Counted from the first letter of the stretch, positions 40,905 through 51,230 are shown. The stretch is DNA of 64,000 nt from Tenebrio molitor (GCF_963966145.1 NC_091053.1:9300001-9364000), one strand, 5' to 3'. The notes: generated from the letters alone by a model not told the origin. A program made the numbers and translations.

Positions 40905-43900
40905 ACCCGGCGGCACGGCAATTTTGCCGGAGTACATACACTATTACGGATAATACTATCAAGTAATAGTGCAGTGCTTATCAACATAATTACCGGCGTC
41001 TCGCTTCCGCATTTTGACTTTTTTGTGTTTTATGTTCTGTGTCAATGTTAAGGAATTTCCTCACGATGTGACATGAGTATAATAATATACCTTTTTGAAT
41101 TTCAACCACCAATGTGTTCTCTAAGTCCAAAATTTTTAAATTTTTAAGAAGAGATTGCGGTACTATTCCTGTTGCTGAAATTATAAATGGTAAAATCGAA
41201 ATTTTTTCTAAACACCAAAGATTTCTCATAGCAACGGATAGTTCTAAATATTTATTAATTTTTGTATTATATGTCTGTGTTATATTGTGTGAATTTGGAA
41301 CAGCTATATCTAAAAGATATGCTTGCTTTTGTTGTTTATTTAAAATAATAATGTCTGGTCTGTTATGCTGAATGTGAATATCAGTTAAAACTGTGCGATC
41401 AAAATATAATTTGTAATTGTCATTTTCTAAACAACTTTCTGGTTTATAAATGTAATGTGGTTGTGTATCCTTTAATAAATTGAATTTAACTGCTAAATTC
41501 ATGTGTATAATTTTTGCGAATATATCATGACGTTTTTTATATTCGCTTTGAGCCAAAACGGTGCAAGAAGAAATGATGTGTTCAATGGTTTCCCCTTCAG
41601 TTCCGCAAATCCTACATCGATTGTGTAAACCGCATATGTGTTTTTTATAATTTCTTGTATTTATAACACGATCTTGTATTGCAAATATAAAACCCTCAGT
41701 CTCAGGATGAATATTTGATTTTTTAAGCCATGCATGAGAAGCTTGAATATTAATTTCTGGCTGTTCTAGCTCTTTAAAATATCTCCCATGTAAAGACTTT
41801 TGTTTTATATTTGCTATAGTGTCAGGTATATTTGGCTCAACAATATCTGAAATTACATTATCACTTAAATTTAAAGGTGTGTAACCTTTATCCGCTGAAA
41901 CCAAAGCATTAAAAAAAGTGTTATCACGAGCTCTATTGAGAAAATAATTTTTTAGTGAAGCAATTTGATTGTGTTGTAGAATTTCTAGATTTGAAAAACC
42001 CCTACCACCATTTTCGCGTGGTAAATTAAATCTTTCAACAGCAGATTTGGGGTGATGTTTACAAAATTTTGTAAAGAGAACTCTAGTTTGAATATTTATA
42101 TTCTGTAAATTAGTTTTGGACCATTTTATAACACCAAAAGAATAGGTCAACAATGGAACAGCATATGTATTAACTGCTTTAATTAAATTATTACCGTTTA
42201 ATTTTGATTTTAAAATAGATTTAATTCTTAAATAAAATTGTTTTTCTAAATTTTCTTTTATAATTGAATGTTGAGTATGATTTGATTGATTAATACCTAA
42301 ATATTTATAAAATTCTCCTTTATTTAAATTTTTAATGATTTCTCCTTCTTTAGTTATATATTCTAAATTTTCGTAATGACCACGACATATTGATTGCGTT
42401 TTACACTTATCAATACCAAAACTCATGCCAATATCATTTGAGAAATTTTCAGTTATTGTTAGTAAAGATAAAATGTGATTATTTTTAGATGCATAAAGTT
42501 TTATGTCATCCATATAAAGAAGGTGATTTAATTTGGATAGTGAGGTATTATTAACTCTAATATTGAAACCATATCCAGTGCTATTTAATAGATTTGTCAA
42601 AGGATTGATGGCTAGACAAAACCATAAAGGACTTAAAGAATCTCCTTGATAAATTCCCCGTTTAATTTGAATAGGCTCAGATTTTAATTTAGTATTGTTT
42701 ATTGATAAATTTAAAGTAGTTTTCCAAAATGTCATAACATGTGATAAAAAGTTAATCAAATCCAAATTAATTTTATAAATTTTAAGAATTTTAATTAACC
42801 ATGAATGTGGTACTGAATCATAGGCTTTTTTGTAGTCTATGAATGCGGTACAAATATTTCTATTATTTTTTCTAGCTTGTTCCATTATTACCGTATCTAT
42901 TATGAGTTGTTCTTTACAACCAAAACACTCCTTAACACAACCTTTTTGTTCTTCATTAAGTATATTTAATTTTTGACAATGGTCGTAAATTATTACTTTA
43001 ATGCAAGATGTCATAATTTTATAAATTGTAGGCAGACATGTGATTGGCCTATATTTTGATGGATTTTTAGTATCGGAATCTTTTGGTTTCAGATATGTTA
43101 TACCATGGGCCAAAAACTCTGGAAATGTGTTAGGTTCTCTAATAAATCCGTTAAAGTGATCAAGTAAGCATTTATGAATACAAGTAAATTTTTTTAACCA
43201 AAAGTTATGAATTTGGTCACCTCCAGGGGATTTCCAATTATGTGAACTATTAATATTTTTAACTAAAATTTCAAGGCTAATTTGAATATGATGTGGATTA
43301 TTACTATCTGGTATCTCATTTTCTAAATTAGGAATCCATTCTGCCTGATTATTAAATTGAACTTCATTTGACCATATGTTTGACCAGAATTCTTTAATTT
43401 CATTTATATTTGGTAGACCATTATTATTTTGAGTTTTATTATCTGCTAAATTTTTGTAAAACAACTTCTCATTATTTCTAAATAGTTTATTTTCAAATTT
43501 CCGTTGTTTATTATTTTTATATCTTTTTAATCGTTTAGAATAAATATTCAATTTTTGTAATAAAGTGTCTTTAATTTCTATTAATGTTTCATTATATTCG
43601 TTATATTTTAAACAATGTATTCTGTTTTTATTTAAAATCGATTTAATACAGTTATTTAGATGATTAGAATTTATACCCTTTAAATATTGAGTTATTCTAC
43701 CTAAATCTCGTCTGATATTGTTAATGCGTTTATTTAGTCTTCGTTCCCATTTTGGTAATTCTTTAGCTTTTATATTATTTGTCTGGTCAATTTCTTTTGA
43801 ACCATTTAATCTGATAATTGTTAAAGCTCCACTATATATGATACTGTGTAATTTTCTAAAACTTGTCGTGTTATTTACAAATTTAGGTAAAATGAATTGA

Positions 43901-44980
43901 TTTAAAATTTCAATCATTGCAAAGAATTTTTTGGAGCTTTGTTGTTTAGGTAATAGTGGTCTATTAAATGGTTCTATATGTTCAAATTCGTTCAGAGTTC
44001 TATTAAATTCATCTTCAATTTGTTCTTTAAAATTTTGATGGTAGTAAAAATTTTGATTAATAACATGTATATCATTATAACTCAAGTCTAAATTATTTAT
44101 GTCGTTTTGTATCGTGTTGTTTGGTGTTGAATTACTTTGATAACAGAAAGAGTCATTATGATTTGGTAAACTTTGTAAACTTTGCGGTTCAACAGAATTT
44201 TCAACTAAATTATTAGAAACTTCATTATTGTCAGAATAATTAATTGACAATTCTAACTTTACATCATTTTTGATCTTTTCTAAAATTACCGAAGGGATAT
44301 AGTTTTTCTTCATAATGGCTCTCCTCTGGTCAGCTAAATTTTGAATAGTAACAGGAAACTGGGGGTACTTACTTTGGAATGCTTTAAATAAATCAAGCCT
44401 GTAAGTACTCACAACATCCTGTAGTTTCGTGATCCGAAAATATTCCCGTATAATGAAAATATTCATTTCCATAGTCCATTTTTTGCGTTTTCTAACTAGT
44501 GTAGCACCATTAGAAGTATTTCTACATTTATATTTAATTCTAGTATTTAAATAATTATCAACTATCGCTCTAATTAAAAATATGGTGTGCTCATGGAAAG
44601 TATTTACAAATATCTCACCCAAGTGAGAACTGAAATATCCTAAAACTTCTATTATAATTTTTATTTTATTCACTTTAATTTTGTCTTCAATATGATATAA
44701 TTTTTCTGTCACTTTCCGAATTACAAAAAGTTCAAAAATAATAAACAAACAATAACAACAAAAACAATAAGAACAAAAATAATAACAATAAAAACAATAA
44801 AATAACACCCAAACACAGAGAAAATTCACGCCGAAACCACCCACACGTAAAGCCGAAACTAAAATGGCTGAAATGCCCAAACTGCCCCCTGCTGGGCACG
44901 CCACTGGAAAGATCCCAGCAGAGGGCCAACAGTGTCATCAACGCTTGCGCGCAGTTTGAGAAGAGTCATAAAGTGGTACT
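40905..44980 (-). mobile_element. RLE-type non-LTR retrotransposon, left-arm copy
   Basis: One long ORF with Myb-like N-terminus, reverse transcriptase, CCHC knuckle and C-terminal PD-D endonuclease, the architecture of R2/R4/Hero-like elements with a restriction-like endonuclease. The 3' end is fixed at 40905 by comparison with 21584 and 49846, where three unrelated flanks follow the same GCCGCCGGGT. The 5' end is not fixed; sequence up to about 44980 has no other assignment. No poly(A) tail is seen, as usual for this class. Confidence 0.8.
40990..44904 (-). CDS. RLE retrotransposon polyprotein (1304 aa), left-arm copy
   Basis: Identical to the right-arm protein except that LQSIIDKCRICG is replaced by LHNRCRICG, a 9-bp in-frame loss just before the zinc knuckle. 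The first 70 residues are hydrophobic low-complexity translation of a (TTATTGTTT)-like tract, so the true start is probably further in. Myb-like region at residues about 143-200; RT with IDYKKAYDSVPHSWL, RGIYQGDSLSPLWFCL and YMDD; knuckle CX2CX8HX4C; endonuclease RPDIIIL...LLDIAVP. Lacking the three residues before the knuckle, this copy may be less active than the right one. Confidence 0.9.
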   Translation of the reverse strand: MACPAGGSLGISAILVSALRVGGFGVNFLCVWVLFYCFYCYYFCSYCFCCYCLFIIFELFVIRKVTEKLYHIEDKIKVNKIKIIIEVLGYFSSHLGEIFVNTFHEHTIFLIRAIVDNYLNTRIKYKCRNTSNGATLVRKRKKWTMEMNIFIIREYFRITKLQDVVSTYRLDLFKAFQSKYPQFPVTIQNLADQRRAIMKKNYIPSVILEKIKNDVKLELSINYSDNNEVSNNLVENSVEPQSLQSLPNHNDSFCYQSNSTPNNTIQNDINNLDLSYNDIHVINQNFYYHQNFKEQIEDEFNRTLNEFEHIEPFNRPLLPKQQSSKKFFAMIEILNQFILPKFVNNTTSFRKLHSIIYSGALTIIRLNGSKEIDQTNNIKAKELPKWERRLNKRINNIRRDLGRITQYLKGINSNHLNNCIKSILNKNRIHCLKYNEYNETLIEIKDTLLQKLNIYSKRLKRYKNNKQRKFENKLFRNNEKLFYKNLADNKTQNNNGLPNINEIKEFWSNIWSNEVQFNNQAEWIPNLENEIPDSNNPHHIQISLEILVKNINSSHNWKSPGGDQIHNFWLKKFTCIHKCLLDHFNGFIREPNTFPEFLAHGITYLKPKDSDTKNPSKYRPITCLPTIYKIMTSCIKVIIYDHCQKLNILNEEQKGCVKECFGCKEQLIIDTVIMEQARKNNRNICTAFIDYKKAYDSVPHSWLIKILKIYKINLDLINFLSHVMTFWKTTLNLSINNTKLKSEPIQIKRGIYQGDSLSPLWFCLAINPLTNLLNSTGYGFNIRVNNTSLSKLNHLLYMDDIKLYASKNNHILSLLTITENFSNDIGMSFGIDKCKTQSICRGHYENLEYITKEGEIIKNLNKGEFYKYLGINQSNHTQHSIIKENLEKQFYLRIKSILKSKLNGNNLIKAVNTYAVPLLTYSFGVIKWSKTNLQNINIQTRVLFTKFCKHHPKSAVERFNLPRENGGRGFSNLEILQHNQIASLKNYFLNRARDNTFFNALVSADKGYTPLNLSDNVISDIVEPNIPDTIANIKQKSLHGRYFKELEQPEINIQASHAWLKKSNIHPETEGFIFAIQDRVINTRNYKKHICGLHNRCRICGTEGETIEHIISSCTVLAQSEYKKRHDIFAKIIHMNLAVKFNLLKDTQPHYIYKPESCLENDNYKLYFDRTVLTDIHIQHNRPDIIILNKQQKQAYLLDIAVPNSHNITQTYNTKINKYLELSVAMRNLWCLEKISILPFIISATGIVPQSLLKNLKILDLENTLVVEIQKGILLYSCHIVRKFLNIDTEHKTQKSQNAEARRR

Positions 44981-46086
44981 ATACTTGGGCCAACCAACAG
45001 ATATAGTAATAAAACCGCCCCCTAGTGCCCGCGTATTTTAAATAGCAGCTTCCAATTGGCTTATTCAAAATGTGCGCAGATTTTCGAAAGCCTGATGTAC
45101 ATCCACAAAAAAAAAACTTGACGGCATCCGCCATCCGCCATCTCATTCGTTTTAACCTCGCTTCGGGAGTTTGACCACGTGTTTATACAGTGTCCAAAAA
45201 AAAAGACGAGTCCATAGCTCCCTTATTTATCGGACGATTTTAATTATCTATACACCAAATTAAATGGTTTGTTAATAGGCTACAAAGCGGCTTAATAAAT
45301 TCACGTATAGCTCCAAGGGCTTCAAGACTAAACTATCAAAATATTTTTTTTCAAACGGGATTACATACCTTTCTTTAGTAATTCTGATAGAGATTTTAAT
45401 TCTGAAAACAACAATGTATCACAACTGTAACTTGACATAAAAAAATAACACTAACTTTTGAAACAAATGAGGAGCACCAAGCGAAAAGCTATCAAAATGC
45501 ATTGCGTTACAATGTAATAACCAAATTAAGCTAGCTGGAAAAACAAATGAGAAATAATAACATTTTGGATTGCGCAGATATGCCGCAAAATGGAACATAG
45601 ACGATAGTAGCGTTTTTGGCATTTTTTTTTTTTGTGAATTTTTGGTATTTAAGTGTATACTTGTGACACACTGTTGTTTTCAGAATAAAAATCTCTATCA
45701 GAATTACTACAAAAAATATGTAATCCCATTTGAAAAAAAATATTTTGACATTTTACCCTTGAAGCCCATGGGGCTATACCTGAATTTATTAGGCCACTTT
45801 GTAGCCTATTAACAACCATTTAATTTGGTGTACAGATAATTAAAATCTTCCAATAAATAACGGAGTTATGGACTCGTCTTCTTTTTTGGGGACACCTGTA
45901 TTTTTTTGTTTTCCTTGGCATTTTTCGATTTGTATTACAAAATAGTTTTTTTTCAAGACTTTTGGTTCTCCATTTGTTAGAAAGAACCTGCTTCATTGTG
46001 AAACAGGCTTCGGCGTATATCGTTCTACGCAACTAGACCACATCCCCTTTTTTTTATTACTATATCTGTTGGTTGGCCCAAGTATA
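44980..46086. mobile_element. 35-bp inverted-repeat pair enclosing a mariner-type MITE (left arm)
   Basis: TATACTTGGGCCAACCAACA and 15 more bases at 44980-45014 are repeated inverted at 46052-46086. The sequence between is mostly the MITE 45188-45898. The pair may be the ends of an older element or remnants of duplicated flanks; no clear target duplication was found. Confidence 0.55.
45188..45898. mobile_element. TA-flanked foldback MITE, 711 bp (left-arm copy)
   Basis: CAGTGTCCAAAAAAAAAGAC at 45188 and the inverse ending GGGGACACCTG at 45898; the arms pair for about 200 bp (GAGTCCATA, ACACCAAATTAAATGGTT, CTATCAAAATATTTTTTTTC). TA flanks at 45186-45187 and 45899-45900. No transposase. Confidence 0.85.
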
Positions 46087-46228
46087 GAGAGTGGCCGACT
46101 GATACCGCATCGAAAGCATTGACGGTATAGGGAATGCTCCCTCCTGTTAATACTACCTCCATGGCACAGACCAATTGGCGGATTGCAGTTGATTTGGGAT
46201 TTGGGCCATTTGGGCCAAGTGATGGCCT

Positions 46229-47125
46229 GGGGCCTGTTTCATAAAAATAATAGAACTTGTCCGACAAGTACTTTACTACTCAAAAATTACAAATGTGACA
46301 AGTTATTGTTTCATAAAACTATAAGTGACTAGTGATTAGTGACAAGCGACAAGTACAGAACTGACAAGCAAATTTCCCTTAAATTACTAGCGTTTTGTTT
46401 CATAAAATGACAAGTCTCATAAAATTAGTTGGTTTTATTAGTAAAAACTGACAAAAAAAGTCAGGGGAGCTCCGTACATTTAAATAAATACGTACTTAAA
46501 AAATGTATTTTATGCTATTGGACAGTGAGAGTGATGACGATGAACAAGTCGAAATTGTAAGACGTCCCAGAGTATTTCGAAAAAGAATAAATTTTCGTTT
46601 TCAATCTTTTTTTGAATTTAATGAACGGTTCCGACTAAGTTTTGTGAAAATGGAAGTACTATCTAATGCGATTGGACATAGATTACAACACGAAACGCAA
46701 AGAAATTATGCTTTGAATGTACAGCAACAAATTCAAATAGCTCTGCATTGGTTTGGTACTGGTTGCCAATACCATAGTGTTGGCGACATGCAGGGAGTAT
46801 CAAAAGCCACTGTGCATAGGTGCATTAAACGCGTTACGATGTCGATTAATCGCGTACTTGGACCACAACTCATACGTTGGCCAAACAATATGATGGAAGT
46901 AGTAAGAGGATTTAACCGAATTGGAGGTTTGCCATTGGTAACTGGTGCGGTAGATGGGGTCCTAATACCCATAGATGGGCCTAATGTAGGTGAGGAAGCT
47001 TTTGTTGATCGGTACGGAGACCACTCTATTAACGTCATGGCTGTATGTGGACCAGATTCGAAGTTTTACTTTATAAATTCAAATTGGCCGGGAAGTGTAC
47101 TTGATGCAAGGGTTTTACGAAATTC
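46229..47125 (+). mobile_element. PIF/Harbinger element B, truncated left-arm copy
   Basis: Starts with the terminal sequence GGGGCCTGTTTCATAAAAAT and sub-terminal GACAAG repeats, then the transposase start. Sequence identity with the complete right-arm copy stops at 47125. Confidence 0.85.
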
Positions 47126-47156
47126 GTGCCTTCAGTTAAGGACTGACAAATGTTAA
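46503..47156 (+). pseudogene. Harbinger B nuclease, cut after residue 208
   Basis: Residues 1-208 are identical to the complete protein at 51522-52526 (MYFMLLDSESDDDEQVE ... WPGSVLDARVLRNS). The remaining nine codons to the stop at 47156 come from spacer sequence. The first catalytic aspartate (GAVDGVLIPI) is retained; the second and the glutamate are lost. The break coincides with the palindrome edge. Confidence 0.92.
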
Positions 47157-47331
47157 CCTGCAGGCCGCCTGTAATGTGCTCCTTCACTTAACAGTTTATC
47201 TGCAGACAGAGGACTGACAGTCTGGACTGGCAGTCTAGACTGTTGCAGGCCATACATTTCTTTACTTGAAATCTGCAGTCGTGCCTTTAGTTAAGAGACT
47301 GACAAATGTTAACCTGCAGGCCGTCTGTAAT
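47126..47331. repeat. Direct repeat at the left edge of the palindrome spacer
   Basis: GTGCCTTCAGTTAAGGACTG (47126) and GTGCCTTTAGTTAAGAGACT (47280) start two 50-bp copies that continue ACAAATGTTAACCTGCAGGC. The first begins exactly where arm homology ends. Confidence 0.9.
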
Positions 47332-47476
47332 TTCGACGTACACGTTCAGTTTTCAGTTGAAACTATACGTTGTTTCAGAAAAAACAAAGTGCCAGAAAGT
47401 ATCTCTTCAAATCGAAAAAATGTTTTAACTTTTTGTTTGCATAAATTTTCGATTTAATTTTCCACAAAGCAGGAGA

Positions 47477-48076
47477 CTATGGTCTCAATTTTGCTCCTAG
47501 TATTCTACCAACGGAGAAATTCGTGACTGTACCGTCAAAAGTGAGGGAAACAATTTTGGCCCCACAATCATTAACCATCTTCAAGCAACCGTTGACTAAG
47601 TTGGCTTTTTCAACTGCAGATAGTCCATCCAATAAAAAATATGCAGTTGAGATTTTCCATTGGCTATTAAGTGCTACTAATAAAAATACCAAAGCCTCTT
47701 TAGCTTCGGGTAAAGCATCGGTATCTATATTAGTACCAACATCTACAAGACTTATATATTTTCCCCCATCCCATTGCACATGTTTTTTAATGCACATTTC
47801 ATCCATTATTAACCCGCAAATTAGGTCTTTTTCATTTTGCCTCATTTTACCAACTTGCATCTTAATTGCTGATAAGGACTCTGCGGTGTACCCCGGAGAA
47901 CCATCAACAGTTGCTAACCATTTTCGTAGGGTACTAGGGTGTGGCAAGCAGTTGCCAAAAGTCTTGCGCACGTAGTTGTAAGCATTTGGCGAATAGAAAT
48001 GCAATGTAAGGGCAAAACTACGTAATTGAGGGGGAAACTTATTACCTGGCGATTTCTTTAATTGTCTCAGTAACAA
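47477..48076 (-). pseudogene. P-element (THAP9-like) transposase, RNase H-like part
   Basis: 199 open codons: LRSFALTLHFYSPNAYNYV, LPHPSTLRKWLATVDG, CGLIMDEMCIKKHVQWDG (catalytic aspartate region), then STAYFLLDGLSAVEKANLV and IVSLTFDGTVTNFSVG (the DG...N block). This order is specific to P-element/THAP9 transposases. THAP and C-terminal parts are missing on both sides, so it is a fragment although its frame is open. Confidence 0.85.
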
Positions 48077-48102
48077 TTCTTTTTCAGTAAGAGGTATAGT
48101 TT

Positions 48103-48141
48103 TACATTACATTACATTACATTACATTACATTACATTACA
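48103..48141. repeat. (ATTAC)n microsatellite
   Basis: About eight uninterrupted copies of ACATT/ATTAC. Confidence 0.95.
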
Positions 48142-48495
48142 TTTAAATGGCCCAAAATTAATTAAAGGAATTCTGAAAAAAATAACATTCCACATCATAA
48201 ACAACCCACATACAAAAATGAAAAAAGCTCTCGGAATCAGTTAATAACATGCTACATGCTATACTGTTTCCACCCATAGATTCGACTTCAAAAAGTTACT
48301 AAATCGCTACGTTTGAAAAAGTAGATTCTAGCGCGCAAATACTTAATAACGCAAGTACTAAATAACCACAAAAACGCAATAAAGAGGCGAAAAAACAAAA
48401 TGTCAATCACCGTGAGTCACCTGGGGCCTGTTTCATAAAACTTACAAGTTGATAAGTGACTAGTGACAAGTGAATATAGAAATAACGACAAGTAC
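48142..48495. other. Spacer sequence with an isolated Harbinger B-type end
   Basis: 48142-48420 shows no gene. GGGGCCTGTTTCATAAAACT at 48422 followed by GTGACTAGTGACAAG matches the terminal and sub-terminal sequence of Harbinger B, so 48422-48495 is the end of another, related copy, interrupted by the next element. Confidence 0.65.
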
Positions 48496-49425
48496 CAAGG
48501 CGGTCTACATTTACCAGGCCTGGACACTGGCTGTGTTGCCACATTCCCTGGTAGGCCATTCCATGACCTACGGTGTTCCAAAAATTATGAAACGAATTCG
48601 ACATTTAAAATAAATTTTGAAGTCCTTGGTCAAATTCGTCAAACTGAATTAAAAATGTCATTTAAGTGTTGCGTACCAAATTGCAACTCAAATTATGCGT
48701 CTTCTTCTTCAAATTACGTAGGTAGCTAAATACTTTTATTTAAGTTTCCATCAAATGAGGAAACGAAGCCAATTTGGAAGGTGATTTTAAAAATCGAAGA
48801 GTGAAGAATTCGCAAAAGTAGCCATGCTTGTGCTAAAGATTTTAACGGAACAGTTATTTATCAATGGGGACAAAATGAAGCGACTTGTGCCAAACGCGGT
48901 TCCAATAACTTCTAATTACGAAGAAATTACACTTTGGGAAGAAATAATCAAAATTAGTAATGACGACACAATCACTCGAGAAAATCTTTTGGTTTTAACA
49001 ACGAATATTGAAATGAGACTGGGAAGCAAGTTACAAGAAATGGGATGGGATTTAGGCAATGGGGAGAACAAATTGTTATATTTAAGTTGGAAATGCCCAC
49101 CTCGCGTTAGTTTATAACCAAACAGTTTCAATAGTCCGGAACACAGCAGAGCATCTGAAATATTATCACTTATCAGTAATGAGCACCGTTATTTTTCTGT
49201 CCCAAAGGTGGTTTTAAACTATATGTTACAATGCGATTACGCATTTTTGAACTGTCTAAAATTAGATCACTCATATTTGACAAATGTAAATACAATGACA
49301 GGTTTAGTGGATTTCGATTTTTTTTACTAAATGTTGGTGAAGCAATGTTGTCAGACTATGGTAGGCCATTCCATGGCACACTGTCTTTAGTCAGTGTCAT
49401 GGCCTGGTAAATGTAGATCGCCTTG
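48496..49425 (+). mobile_element. THAP-bearing inverted-repeat element (P-like), 930 bp, 7-bp duplication
   Basis: Ends CAAGGCGGTCTACATTTACC (48496) and the inverse of CAAGGCGATCTACATTTACC (to 49425); CAAGTAC is duplicated at 48489-48495 and 49426-49432. It carries only a THAP fragment. CA ends, a 7-8-bp duplication and a THAP domain point to the P superfamily, in a non-autonomous, decayed form. Confidence 0.75.
48655..49117 (+). pseudogene. THAP-domain fragment
   Basis: MSFKCCVPNCNSNYASSSS gives the first zinc pair (CX4C). Then, after a stop or small intron, FKFPSNEETKPIWK. A further frame change leads to LFINGDKMKRLVPNAVPI, matching the end of a THAP domain (AVP box), and about 60 more codons of uncertain nature (MRLGSKLQEMGWDLGNGENK). 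The frames do not join, so it is a pseudogene. Confidence 0.65.
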
Positions 49426-49432
49426 CAAGTAC

Positions 49433-49746
49433 TATACTACATTTGTTTAGCAGGAAGAAACCAGGTTTACACAGCAAAAATTATAAATCGGCTAGCAGGA
49501 TTGCAGGAGAAAAATGGCGCGAATATTTGAAAATGCCGAATATATATCTCAATTAAATTATTATCGCAGAATGTTATTCAATTTAAAAAATTGCATTATG
49601 TAGTAATTTTTTCTTCTAAATCACTAAAAGATTCAATTTGAAAAGAGGTAAAGCCTGTTTATATAAAAATTTTATTATAAATTCATATTCAAAATGTTGA
49701 GAGGTCTAGAAAAAATAACGAATACAAACAAAATATGTATAATAAT
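49433..49746. other. No gene recognised
   Basis: AT-rich spacer sequence between the P-like element and the RLE 3' module; probably the remainder of the Harbinger B-type copy that starts at 48422. Confidence 0.4.
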
Positions 49747-49846
49747 AAAAATGCGGAGGCGAGACGCCGGTAATTATGTTGATAAGCACTGCACTATTAC
49801 CTAGTAATAGTTAATGTACTCCGGCAAAATTGCCATGCCGCCGGGT
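49747..49846 (+). mobile_element. Extremely 5'-truncated RLE insertion (3' module only)
   Basis: AAAATGCGGAGGCGAGACGC through ATTGCCATGCCGCCGGGT, about 100 bp identical in plan to the 3' end of the full-length RLE elements, with no coding sequence upstream. The hairpin CTATTAC/GTAATAG is kept with a shorter loop. It interrupts the end of the gene at 49847-50821. Confidence 0.85.
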
Positions 49847-50821
49847 CAGTATAATAAGAATATAATTGTCTTTGAAAAAATTGTAATTCTTTCAGCACTT
49901 TATGCAATTTTGATCGGCCCATCTTAGGAATTTCAGGATTAAGTTTAGTCCCCTCATGTACAGCATCAATTGTTGGCGGAATTTGTTTAAAAAAAAAATC
50001 ATGCACAGTTTTCCTAATTAGATAGTTTGCATGATCATCTAATATTATTCTTTCTTCATGCTTCGCTTTTTTTGCTGGGCTGACATGTCCAGTTGAGTGT
50101 ACTTCACCCAGAAGAATATAAATTGTAGACAAAGAGAAACCTGTGAATAATTATATGTTAAAGAATTTTTGTTTTTAGCAAAATCACAGTAATACCAGTA
50201 TATGAAGCTGTCTTCTTTTTCTGTTCAGTTGCTCCAATATCTGAGAAATCCTTTACAATGTTTTGGTGAACATTATGTATGACAGTTTTTTTCTGGAAGA
50301 GTCAAATGACCTATATGGAACAAAATGAATCATAACATGCAATTTTCATCACTATAATTAATTATACCTGTTGGTAATTTTTGTCTTCTGGCATTTACTG
50401 TAGCAGAATTTGCAGCTAGTGCCTCCATGATACGAGGAAATAGGTCCACAAGACTGGTTCTTCGAAATCTTGAAATATATACAACAGTATATCATTTTGT
50501 TTTCTCCATGATACAACTTACCACGAAAACTGTAAACACAGCAAGGATTAGTTCTGACAAGAACTGGTTTTTAATAGACAAATAAAACGAACACAGGAGA
50601 ACCAAAAGATAACCAAACCACGCCAATCTCAACAACGAATACCAATGACAGTTGTCAAGTGTCAAATGCTCAAATGATTCCCTCTGCACTGTTGTCAGTT
50701 TCATATCCTGCAAAATCCTGCGGATAATATTATTTATAATGGTTAAAAAAAAATTAACTTACTAAAATATAATACTTACTAAGTTTGGTGAACGCATGAA
50801 CGCATGAAGAGTTTTATCCAT
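49847..50821 (-). pseudogene. Multi-exon transposase-like fragment (IS630/Tc1-related N-terminal region)
   Basis: Minus-strand exons with good splice signals: MDKTLHAFMRSPNL (ATG 50821, donor GTAAG); RFRRTSLVDLFPRIMEAL and NSATVNARRQKLPT; KTVIHNVHQNIVKDFSDIGA; and a last exon with LLGEVHSTGHVSPAKKAKHE, YLIRKTVHDFFFKQIPPTID and MGRSKLHKVLKELQFFQRQL. The block 'RKTVHDFF...PPTID...SKLHKVLKEL' resembles the winged-helix part that precedes the DDE domain in arthropod IS630/Tc1-like (DDE_3) transposases. The catalytic part is missing because the RLE 3' module sits at its end. Family call tentative. Confidence 0.5.
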
Positions 50822-51128
50822 TTCGATGTGAACAATTATATAATTTTTCCTACTTTACACGAACACAATGTGGCAACAACGCTTAAAATCTCATTTTATG
50901 CGATTTTATTAAAAATATCTCAAAATTTTTGAAACTGTAGATACCTACCAATTCCATTACGCTTTAAGAACATTACATTATAGTTTCTTTTTTTTCAGTC
51001 ATAATTTAGAATTTTTTATTTTAGATCATGAACCCTAAACTTTGCTCGTGTAAACGCTGTTAGCCAATCAAATTTAAATACTCCCTACCACGATTTCCAT
51101 CTAACAAGAGGATATACTATAATAATTT
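50822..51128. other. No gene recognised
   Basis: AT-rich intergenic sequence up to the Harbinger B end. Confidence 0.5.
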
Positions 51129-51230
51129 GTGTTTCATAAAATACTATTTACCACTTGTCAAACAAATGACAATTTCCTAAAATGTTATGGTGATTAATTG
51201 TTTTTTGACAAGAACTTGTAAAATTTTTGA

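Larger units (their letters stand above)
35038..47125 (+). repeat. Left arm of a 12-kb inverted duplication
   Basis: Every position x here corresponds to 99038 - x (outer part) or 99029 - x (inside the RLE ORF and inward) on the other strand of 51904-64000. The change from 99038 to 99029 is one 9-bp difference near 41618. All shared ORFs mirror exactly. The inner edge is sharp: AAATTC at 47120-47125 is the last paired sequence. The outer edge is unknown because the right arm reaches the window end. Confidence 0.97.

Noticed and set aside
41114..41371. Plus-strand ORF opposite the RLE gene (and its mirror at 57667)
   Set aside because: Antisense shadow of the conserved endonuclease coding sequence.
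44732..44941. Leu/Phe-rich ORF near the RLE 5' end suggesting a membrane protein
   Set aside because: It is the translation of a T-rich simple tract, the same tract that inflates the N-terminus of the RLE ORF.
46733..47038. 101-codon ORF antisense to the Harbinger B nuclease (and mirror at 51991)
   Set aside because: Shadow of the nuclease frame; no independent signal.
35038..47125. Treating the palindrome as certain assembly error
   Set aside because: The arms differ by a 9-bp indel, the inner edges are sharp and the spacer is unique, so a real duplication is at least as likely; read data are needed.
48103..48141. (ATTAC)n as a possible telomeric or CRISPR-like array
   Set aside because: A simple pentanucleotide microsatellite with no spacers; not the insect TTAGG or TCAGG telomere repeat.
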